22,976 nt of DNA, taken from positions 1 to 22,976 of the forward strand of contig JACQSJ010000023.1 in the NCBI GenBank assembly GCA_016205995.1. Reading direction: 5' to 3'. The position numbers and the translations under genes were made by a program. Origin of the DNA: Candidatus Uhrbacteria bacterium (GTDB taxonomy: Bacteria > Patescibacteriota > Patescibacteriia > UBA9934 > GWF2-40-263). Positions 1 to 6,625 of the stretch are shown here, in pieces. The notes beneath the pieces were generated by a model. It searched no databases and was not told where the DNA came from. It was given only the letters and a program-made list of their open reading frames with translations. Position 1 is the first letter of the stretch. Each line of letters begins with the position of its first letter.

Positions 1-3000
1 CCTCAAGCGTGGAGGTCAGGTTAATAGCTGCGAGAGTACCGGTAAGATCCAGGTTGTCGTTGAGTGTGTTACCAACTGCTGTGATGTCGATACCACCTAC
101 TGTTGTGGAGATAAGTATGCCCTGGTTGGCATCTGTTGTGGAGGTCAGGCTGACCAGTCCTGAACCATCGACATCGAAGGTGGTGCCGTCGAAGTCAAAG
201 GAACCATCGATGTCTACAATGGAATCTACTTCCAGATCGCCCACAACGTAGAGATCTCCATCTGCGGTCGCCGTATTTCCATCGGCTGTTCCACCGATGA
301 CCATGAGGTCACCATCAACGGACATGGGGCCGGTAGCGGTCAGGGTCACGTTGACCCCACCAGTGTTAGCCAACATTGTGATGCCGCCGGAAGCTGTGCC
401 GTCTGCGTCAAGCACAATGGCGGTGGCGTCTCCGAGGGTAGAGGTGAGGGTAATGGCACCCGAAGCGTCTGCTGCAAACGTTGTTCCATCGAAGTCAAAG
501 GAACCGTCCAGGTCGACGATGCCGTCTACTTCGAAGTCAGCGGCGACAAAGAGGTCATTATCCCCGTTGGCGGTGTTACCGTCTGCTCCTTCCGAACCAA
601 TGGCGACGAGTTCGTCATCAAAGGCGATCACGCCAGCGGAGTCCACGTTGATACCGCTCGTTCCGGCCGCGATGGTGACCCCACCTGCTCCTGAGGAAGC
701 GGTGAGGACAATCGCGGTGGCATCCTCAAGCGTGGAGGTCAGGTTAATAGCGGCTGTGGTACCCGTGATGTCAATGTTCTCAGTGGCGGAGTTACCCGTG
801 GCCGAGATGTCGATGCCTCCGGCAGAAGAGCTAATCACGAGGGCGTCGGCTGTATTCTCGGAGGAAGCAATGTTGACTTGCATGGCTCCATCGATGTCCA
901 CACCTCCGGAACTGGCGGTCAGGTTGATGGCATCATCAGATGCAAGGCTGCCCGACGTGAGAGTGAGGCCCCCATCATCCGACACGAGAAGAATAGAGTT
1001 CACACCTGTACCTTGGTCTGCATATAGACGAATCCCTTCACTCGTACCGCCGTTGGCATGCAGATAGATGGCTGTGGCCATGTCCTTGGTGGAGGTCAGC
1101 GAAATGCCTTCGTTGGAGAGCAGGTCAAGATCCTCACCCGCGGCAGCGCCCGCAACGGTAATGTCTAATCCTCCCGCGGAGGTGGTGATCTGCATGGCGT
1201 CAGCGTCCGTACCGGCAGAGGAGAGGATGAGAGAAGAGTTGAAGGCGCCTGCCAGAGCGATAGTGAGATCGTCAGCAGCACCATTGGAGGTGAGGGTCAC
1301 GTTGGATGACGTACCGGTTCCATCAATGGAGAAGGAGGTTGTCGAATCCATCGTGTACGCACCCGTGACATCAATGTCCAGGTTGGCGCCTGCGTTTATG
1401 TCCATGAGGCCAGTCGAGGTGAGATCGATCTCGTCATCGGCGGCAACAAGCACATCGTCATCCGCTTCAAGGGCGATATCGTCTCCATCCTCACCTGCAT
1501 TGGCAGTCACGCCGGCAATGTTCAAAACGATGTTCCCTGTGCCACTTCCTTCAAAGGTGATACCAGCTGTTCCCGACCGGAATGTGGTGAGACCCGCATC
1601 ACTCACGGACCAGCGGCTATAATCTCCATTATCATCCGAGAGAATGGCAATGGTTGGATCTGTAACCCCATCAAACAATCCGAGGTCTACGTTGAGGGCG
1701 CTTACATCAGCCACAACCATAACGGGAACATTCGTGGCACCCCCTTCTGGCATGACGATCAGCATTTCGTTTGCGTTCGCGTCAGCTGTCTCCCAGAGGA
1801 ATGACGTATCTGAACTGGTACCAAACGCAATGGCCGTATCGTCATCCATCACAAGCGGCGAGCTCAAGGAAAGACCCACATCCCAGCCTGATCCGATGTC
1901 CAGTCCTGTCTCCGCTCCTTCTGCATCAGCGCTCGCGAGCGCGTCGATGACAATACCGTAGACGATGTCCGTCGCGGCCGAATGGTTGGCGGAGGCTACA
2001 TCGATCTTCAATGCCGAGTAGACATCCGATCCGTCACCTGCGCCCGCGTTGAAGTCGATCTCAAGACCTTCCTCGGTGGCAGCCGCTGTCGCCGTCTTCG
2101 AGATGTTTGCGTCGTCTGCTGCGTCGAGTGTCCAATCGAAATCTCCACCTGAACCCGTGAGGTCTCCGTTGGAAACTAGGATGTCACCCGTGGTGATCGT
2201 CAACGCATCTGTGCCGTCGGCAGAGCCAGTGATCACGACGTCCCCGTCTTGTCCGATGACGAACTGATCCGTACCGCCGTTGTCCTCAAACAAGAGGAAG
2301 TCGGCTTCTGTGTCACCGTTCGCGGCGTACTGGCCGCGGACGAGATATGTCTGCCCGCCCACCGTGGTGTCTGTATTGTTGAGGAACACCATGTCGTTGG
2401 CATCATCGCCTGTTGAGTCCGTCACACGAATGGCTGCGCCTGTCGTGCCAGTGTAGGTAATATCAATCACATCGCCCGTCGTGCCAGCAGCATTGTCGAT
2501 GTCAAAGACGTCGCTTGTCGTGTTGGCCGCGGAAAAGTTGAAGGAATCGCTTGCGGCGGATGTCGAGACAAAGTTAAACAAATCCGCGCCTGCTCCGAGT
2601 GTGATGGTATCTGCACCCGTGCCAGTACCAACGTTGATCGAACGGGTAACATTTGACGTACCGATGCTGATCGCACTGCTGGCTGTCTGGGTATCAACAG
2701 TTATTGAACCGACAGCACTCGTCACATCAACTGAGCCGCTCGCACCCCCACCGCTGATGGAGATCGCGCCGTTTGTCGTGGCCAAGGAGAGCGTACCAGT
2801 CAAACCAACGTTCACATCAAGACCTGCGTTGCCAAGACCTGCGATGGATCCATACGTGTTGATCTGGACAGCCGCCCCGTCGAGTTGGACGAGTCCAGTC
2901 GTGTTGTTGGTTGAGTCGTATGCGTCGATCACGATCCCTGAACCTGACTGGTTATCGGCATCCAAGGAAATGGCATCCGCACCGGTTCCATTTGAAACAA

Positions 3001-4297
3001 GGAGGATGGATGAGTTGAACGCTCCTGCTTGAGAAATGGTGAGATCCTGTCCTGCACCTGTTGAAGTCACCGTCAGGTTGGAAGCGGCAACGGCATCGAT
3101 GGAGATTCCCGCCGATGAATCCCATGTGCCGGCTCCGGAGTTGATGTCCAGTGCGCCTGTTGTCGTCACGTCAATTTCCGATGCGCTTCCCGCCACGTTT
3201 ACCCCAGCCGCACCGCTGAGCGTGAGTGCGCCTGCGGAGGTCGTGAGGTTGGAGGCAGCTGCTGCGTCAAGCGAGATGGCTCCTGTTGAATCCACATTGA
3301 ACGCACCGCCAACATCGAAGTCTGAGTCACCTGTGGACTCGACGAGTAAATCGTCCTCCGTTTCAATCGCGACATCATTTCCATCCGCGCCAGCACTTGG
3401 GTTGGTATCCCCGCCACGGAGTACCAAACTTGCTGTATCTGCGTTTGCGTCAATCGTGATTCCGCTCGTGCTTGTGGACGTAAGAGAAATAGCTCCGGAT
3501 CCGGCAACCGTGAGTGCCTGGGCGTCACTAAACGTCGCCCATGTTGAACCCGCGTCCTGAACCACAAAATCTCCCGTGCTCTGGAGATCGATCATGTAGT
3601 TGCCGGCCGCTTCAACCGAAAATTCAATGCCGGTCACCGCATCGTCAACGACAATAATCTGTGCGGCCGTACCGAAATTGTTGTACGCATCATCAAGCGT
3701 GCTGGCGAGCGTGACCCATGCGGCTGCTGTTCCGTCGTAAAACTTAATCTCATCCTCGTCGGTGTCGTAGTACATGCGTCCCTCAAAGCCGGTCGTTGGA
3801 TCGGCTGCTGAGCGCTCGATGGCTTGGCTCACGATTGCGTAAGGGGTCTTGGTGACCTTCACTAGTGGCGAAAACGACTCTGCACTTGCAACAACATCCG
3901 CCGTATGAGCCTTTAGTTGTAACCAAACCTGATTATTGAAATCCTGTATATCTGTACTAATGGGGATTTCAATTGTAAAAAATCCATTGGTCACGGTAAT
4001 GGCTGTCTCTCCAGCATCCACAACTCCATCGCCATCAGCATCGGCAAACCCCTGAATGTTCGACGCTAGAGTCGTTGTTGAGCTTATGTCTGACTCAAGG
4101 TCAACCCAGAAGTAGTACGTCCCTGAAAGGGCTGTACCTGATGCATTAAAAAGTCGTCCATTGTAACCAATGGTCGCTGGAGCTCCAGCTGTTTGAGCAT
4201 TGGCTATAGACGGCACAGCAAGTAGGGCTGTGGCAAGGGTGTAGAACACCATCGCAATCCCTACGAATGTGTGCAGTATAAGTTTGGCGGTTCTCAT
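1..4297 (-). CDS. Giant secreted beta-strand-repeat surface protein, partial (C-terminus outside window)
   Basis: An uninterrupted minus-strand frame runs from the ATG at 4297 to the window edge (1432 codons, no stop). I walked the frame at both ends and it is the same frame. Residues 1-34 are a signal peptide (Arg/Lys start, hydrophobic core, ANA before Gln35). Residues 36-160 form a secreted N-terminal module with an acidic loop, DADGDGVVDAGE (86-97), that looks like a calcium-binding loop. A tail-fibre-like patch, YYDTDEDEIKFYDGT, lies at 176-190. The rest is low-complexity Ser/Thr/Gly/Asp/Ala beta-repeat sequence with recurring phrases such as ISLTSTST, VDSIVDIDGSFDFDGTTF and AINLTSTLE. 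Cys is essentially absent. Near the C-terminal edge a unit recurs at 300-base (100-residue) spacing, and another at 723 bases. The expected role is a long stalk or fibre at the cell surface. No anchor is visible because the end is missing. No Shine-Dalgarno sequence lies at the usual distance from the ATG. Exact function is unknown. Confidence 0.88.
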   Translation of the reverse strand, partial: MRTAKLILHTFVGIAMVFYTLATALLAVPSIANAQTAGAPATIGYNGRLFNASGTALSGTYYFWVDLESDISSTTTLASNIQGFADADGDGVVDAGETAITVTNGFFTIEIPISTDIQDFNNQVWLQLKAHTADVVASAESFSPLVKVTKTPYAIVSQAIERSAADPTTGFEGRMYYDTDEDEIKFYDGTAAAWVTLASTLDDAYNNFGTAAQIIVVDDAVTGIEFSVEAAGNYMIDLQSTGDFVVQDAGSTWATFSDAQALTVAGSGAISLTSTSTSGITIDANADTASLVLRGGDTNPSAGADGNDVAIETEDDLLVESTGDSDFDVGGAFNVDSTGAISLDAAAASNLTTSAGALTLSGAAGVNVAGSASEIDVTTTGALDINSGAGTWDSSAGISIDAVAASNLTVTSTGAGQDLTISQAGAFNSSILLVSNGTGADAISLDADNQSGSGIVIDAYDSTNNTTGLVQLDGAAVQINTYGSIAGLGNAGLDVNVGLTGTLSLATTNGAISISGGGASGSVDVTSAVGSITVDTQTASSAISIGTSNVTRSINVGTGTGADTITLGAGADLFNFVSTSAASDSFNFSAANTTSDVFDIDNAAGTTGDVIDITYTGTTGAAIRVTDSTGDDANDMVFLNNTDTTVGGQTYLVRGQYAANGDTEADFLLFEDNGGTDQFVIGQDGDVVITGSADGTDALTITTGDILVSNGDLTGSGGDFDWTLDAADDANISKTATAAATEEGLEIDFNAGAGDGSDVYSALKIDVASANHSAATDIVYGIVIDALASADAEGAETGLDIGSGWDVGLSLSSPLVMDDDTAIAFGTSSDTSFLWETADANANEMLIVMPEGGATNVPVMVVADVSALNVDLGLFDGVTDPTIAILSDDNGDYSRWSVSDAGLTTFRSGTAGITFEGSGTGNIVLNIAGVTANAGEDGDDIALEADDDVLVAADDEIDLTSTGLMDINAGANLDIDVTGAYTMDSTTSFSIDGTGTSSNVTLTSNGAADDLTIALAGAFNSSLILSSAGTDADAMQITTSAGGLDITVAGAAAGEDLDLLSNEGISLTSTKDMATAIYLHANGGTSEGIRLYADQGTGVNSILLVSDDGGLTLTSGSLASDDAINLTASSGGVDIDGAMQVNIASSENTADALVISSSAGGIDISATGNSATENIDITGTTAAINLTSTLEDATAIVLTASSGAGGVTIAAGTSGINVDSAGVIAFDDELVAIGSEGADGNTANGDNDLFVAADFEVDGIVDLDGSFDFDGTTFAADASGAITLTSTLGDATAIVLDADGTASGGITMLANTGGVNVTLTATGPMSVDGDLMVIGGTADGNTATADGDLYVVGDLEVDSIVDIDGSFDFDGTTFDVDGSGLVSLTSTTDANQGILISTTVGGIDITAVGNTLNDNLDLTGTLAAINLTSTLE
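188..500 (-). repeat. Tandem ~300-base (100-residue) coding repeat in the giant surface gene
   Basis: The plus-strand string gaagtcaaaggaacc occurs at 191-205 and again at 491-505, exactly 300 bases apart and in frame. The flanking codons are also similar; both copies encode IVD(I/L)DGSFDFDGTTF followed by a beta-repeat tail. A second repeat level is seen between 2-34 and 725-757 (723 bases apart), where both copies encode AINLTSTLE. The copies differ at many third positions, so these are diverged protein repeats rather than recent DNA duplications. Confidence 0.7.
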
Positions 4298-4313
4298 ACG
4301 TTGCTTAGTTTAT

Positions 4314-4333
4314 GGAACCTCTTGCGAGGCTCC
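4314..4333 (-). other. Stem-loop in the leader of the giant surface gene
   Basis: On the minus strand ggagcctc and gaggttcc pair over 8 bp (one G-U pair) around a GCAA loop, which is a GNRA-type tetraloop. The hairpin ends 16 bases before the ATG at 4297 and is preceded, not followed, by a T run (tttttaa), so it does not read as a terminator of the upstream gene. An AAGGAG string forms its 5' edge but lies too far from the ATG to be an ordinary ribosome-binding site. The structure is visible in the sequence; a role in mRNA stability or translation control is inference. Confidence 0.5.
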
Positions 4334-4401
4334 TTAAAAATATGGGTTAAAGCGGAGCGGTGCTAAGTGATTCTGGCAAGGAAACGACGAACGCATAAAC
4401 G

Positions 4402-4416
4402 CCCAGCTGAGCCGGG
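4402..4416 (-). other. GC-rich hairpin downstream of the 413-aa cohesin gene
   Basis: On the minus strand cccggc and gctggg pair (6 bp, one G-U) around a three-base loop, about 45 bases past the stop of the cohesin/anchor gene. Only a short TTT follows, so this is at best a weak terminator. It may mark the end of the upstream operon, or the giant gene may be partly read through. The 4298-4461 gap otherwise holds no promoter I can support. Confidence 0.3.
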
Positions 4417-4461
4417 TCATTTCATTGCCAAATCACTTGAGTCTTCCTAACTCCATGATGA

Positions 4462-5703
4462 TTATTTATTTTTGCGCTTACGCGCCGAGTAAATTATAGC
4501 AAACAGTGCGAGTGCTCCCAAGACAACAGTTATCAACAAGGTGCGATTGTTTGTTATTTCCCCCGCGGCCTCTTGCAATGATGCGGCAATCGCCTGGACT
4601 TCTCCTGACTCCTCGTAGGCTTCCGGTCGACTTAAATCCGTTCCTTCAGGGTACACACGCAGAGACACGCCGCTATAGATGACATTTCCGGCACGATCGA
4701 AGGCGGCAACGCGGAAGAAGTAGGTCCCTTCTGGAAGATCCTCCATCTCAAGCGGGCTCACCTGGACCTGGAATTCACTATCGTTTATAGCCACCTGGTA
4801 CTGGAGAACTCCGGCGGTTTCATCGGTCGTCGCAAAGGTGAACCACGCGGACTCCCCTACCAAAATCTTGTCATCCTGGACACTGAGCTCAATGGGGTTG
4901 GGCGAGGTGATATCCACCCGGACTGTTCGACTTGCTACCGATGTCTCACGGCCATCTTCCTGTATCCCTTTCAAGCGGAAGTAGTAGATGCCGTCTGTGG
5001 GAGCTGTGAGGTCAAGCTCTTTTGTTGATCCATCCAGGTACACGTTGGGCTCAGCGTCTGACTCGGTCCCAAAGCTGTAGTAATAGGCGCTGATCGGGCT
5101 CTCCCCTTCCAGTTCCGTCCAAGCAAGTTGAACTTCTCTGTTTGAATACCATACCTCCTCATCCTCATGCGTACGGCTCTCCATGATGAGAAGGGCGACT
5201 CCCGGCTCCGCTTCTGGAGCCTCAACCACATCGATGGACGCCTGTGCAAGCTGGGCCGTGTTGATCTTTTCTTCCCCGTTACTGATCGCCCGTGAGTCCG
5301 AAGAGATCTGGATATTTCCCCCCCCCGCCGCAAGGGCAAGAAATGTAACCGTGATAAAGGGGGTAGGAGCGGTAACGGATCCTTCTAACGTGAATGCTCC
5401 CCAGGAGAGTCTCCCTGTCGCATTGTCGTAGTAGTTTCCTGGAGCCACGCGATCAAAGGCACCTGAGAGACGAACGCTTTGAACGCTTGCGACGGTTGGA
5501 TCAAAGGTGAGAACGGCTCGGACCGTGTCCAAGGACTCCCCATGAGGATCCACTTGAACGGTCACATCGAAATGTCCCCCGCGCGCGGCCTCATACGTTG
5601 CAGTACCCAAGCTCAGGGTTGCGGATCCTGCAGCCAATGCCGGAAGGCCAGGCACCAAAACCACCATGGCCACGAGAAAACTGTGCAGGAGCTGTTTCAT
5701 CAT
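4462..5703 (-). CDS. Cohesin-domain surface protein with Ig/FnIII-like modules and C-terminal membrane anchor
   Basis: A 413-aa exported protein. Residues 1-25 are a signal peptide ending ALAA. Residues 26-161 resemble a cohesin: GSATLSLGTATYEAARG, then VTVQVDPHGESLDTVRAVLTFDP, then ITVTFLALAAG and a final strand ending GEEKIN...ASIDVV. Residues ~185-265 and ~266-350 look like two fibronectin/Ig-like beta domains (YYFRLKGIQEDGRE and TYFFRVAAFDRAGN are the typical late strands). Residues 387-405 form one transmembrane helix followed by the basic tail ARKRKNK, so the protein should be membrane-anchored and face outward. No LPXTG sortase motif is seen. Its cohesin is paralogous to that of the 491-aa protein two genes upstream, and a dockerin protein is encoded immediately upstream. 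Two adjacent ATGs are possible starts; the first is used here. The fold is assigned from motifs, not a database search. Confidence 0.87.
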   Translation of the reverse strand: MMKQLLHSFLVAMVVLVPGLPALAAGSATLSLGTATYEAARGGHFDVTVQVDPHGESLDTVRAVLTFDPTVASVQSVRLSGAFDRVAPGNYYDNATGRLSWGAFTLEGSVTAPTPFITVTFLALAAGGGNIQISSDSRAISNGEEKINTAQLAQASIDVVEAPEAEPGVALLIMESRTHEDEEVWYSNREVQLAWTELEGESPISAYYYSFGTESDAEPNVYLDGSTKELDLTAPTDGIYYFRLKGIQEDGRETSVASRTVRVDITSPNPIELSVQDDKILVGESAWFTFATTDETAGVLQYQVAINDSEFQVQVSPLEMEDLPEGTYFFRVAAFDRAGNVIYSGVSLRVYPEGTDLSRPEAYEESGEVQAIAASLQEAAGEITNNRTLLITVVLGALALFAIIYSARKRKNK

Positions 5704-5716
5704 ACTGGGTCAAGAA

Positions 5717-5724
5717 CCTCCTCT
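5717..5724 (-). promoter_or_regulatory. Shine-Dalgarno overlapping the upstream stop codon
   Basis: The minus-strand AGAGGAGG is the strongest ribosome-binding site seen in this window. Its first two bases belong to the TAG stop of the dockerin gene, and it lies 13 bases before the ATG at 5703 (16 before the next ATG). The overlap suggests translational coupling of the dockerin protein and the anchored cohesin protein. Confidence 0.65.
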
Positions 5725-6598
5725 AAACGCTAGTTCCCCAGCGCGCGACTAACATCGAAAAGTCGTAGTCATCCACACTCTCGTCCTCATTAAAGTCACC
5801 GGCGCGATCGCTACCTCCCCAAAGTCCGACAAACTTACTGAGATCGTAGTCGTTCACCGTGTCATCCTGAGTCACATCACCGATAAGCCGTCGGTAGATC
5901 TCGTAGATGGTTGTAGACGAACTTTTTGTCCCATCGATCGCCACCAAACTGAACGCATTAGCTCCGAATGAGAGCGATGAGGTCTTGTTCCACGTCGTAC
6001 TGGTCGGATACGTTACGGATGATGAACTTCCGTTTACGGTCACGCTGTCCACGGCGGTAGCTTTCCCTCCGAATAACAGGAACGAACTCACATAGGTGAA
6101 ATCGAGATCCTCAATTGAATCGTCCACCGTTGGGGCGTCGGGAGTCGTGGTGGGCGCGCCTCCGCCGCCACCGCCGCCGCCACCGCCGCCTCCGGAGGTG
6201 GTACAAGCAGAGGTAACATACGCACACGCGGAACTACAACTCAATGTGCCCGCGTCAAACCCTTGGCTGGCACAGGTCGCACTATTGAGGTCTGCGCCAT
6301 CGCAGGTTTCTCCTGGATCAAGGAATCCATCTCCGCAGTAGTACTGGAAGCCGATACCGGACTCGTCTTGGTAGGAGGTGCTAGTTGGATTACCTGCAAA
6401 TGGCTCAATGGCTCCCTGAAGCTGGTAGCTTGTGGAGTTGAGCATGTCGTCAGCGTTGCCGTATCCGTCAGACGATGGAGCTAGGAAACCCCCTTCAGGG
6501 ACAATCTGGTAGCTCGTCGAGGAAATCGCGCCAACGCCCATTGGCATCGCCAGGACCGCGAGTGCCATGAGCAGGATCGGTAGTTGTGTATATCGCAT
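5723..6598 (-). CDS. Secreted dockerin protein with a six-Cys disulfide repeat and polyglycine linker
   Basis: A 291-aa protein. Residues 1-24 are a signal peptide. Residues 25-85 contain three spaced STSYQ motifs (27-31, 55-59, 73-77). Residues 88-132 form a Cys-rich module opening CGDGFLDPGETCDG with six cysteines (88, 99, 109, 121, 125, 132), resembling the myxobacterial-type disulfide repeat. A run of 12 glycines (136-147) and a TTTPDAP stretch form a flexible linker. Residues ~160-235 look like one beta domain. Residues 240-288 carry two dockerin type I-like loops, DVTQDDTVNDYD and DFNEDESVDDYD, each followed by a short helix and a Trp-Gly. The first loop has Thr at the usual Asn position. 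Dockerins bind cohesins in a calcium-dependent way, and cohesin genes flank this one on both sides, 19 and 27 bases away. Partner choice is inference. Confidence 0.87.
   Translation of the reverse strand: MRYTQLPILLMALAVLAMPMGVGAISSTSYQIVPEGGFLAPSSDGYGNADDMLNSTSYQLQGAIEPFAGNPTSTSYQDESGIGFQYYCGDGFLDPGETCDGADLNSATCASQGFDAGTLSCSSACAYVTSACTTSGGGGGGGGGGGGAPTTTPDAPTVDDSIEDLDFTYVSSFLLFGGKATAVDSVTVNGSSSSVTYPTSTTWNKTSSLSFGANAFSLVAIDGTKSSSTTIYEIYRRLIGDVTQDDTVNDYDLSKFVGLWGGSDRAGDFNEDESVDDYDFSMLVARWGTSV
6158..6193 (-). repeat. Trinucleotide run encoding 12 consecutive glycines
   Basis: Twelve in-frame GGN codons (mainly GGC, with GGT and GGA interruptions) encode the linker between the Cys-rich module and the beta/dockerin half of the 291-aa protein. 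The run could vary in length between strains by slippage in steps of one codon without breaking the frame. Confidence 0.85.
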
Positions 6599-6625
6599 AA
6601 TCTCTGCATCGTTTGGCTAGGCGAT

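Noticed and set aside
9..3560. Long plus-strand frames (up to 256 codons) across 1-3.6 kb
   Set aside because: They lie antisense to the continuous giant minus-strand gene. Their low-complexity Ser/Pro/Val/Met content is the mirror of the repeat codons, and none has a recognisable domain or a good start site.
1..4297. Repeats in the first 4 kb as a CRISPR array or satellite
   Set aside because: The repeats are in frame, diverged at third positions and lack constant short direct repeats with unique spacers. They encode protein repeats.
4334..4420. A 28-codon minus-strand frame (MTRLSWAFMRSSF...) in the gap before the giant gene
   Set aside because: No Shine-Dalgarno and no recognisable leader-peptide signature. 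It also overlaps a hairpin. Its stop abuts the GNRA hairpin, which is curious but not enough to call a gene.
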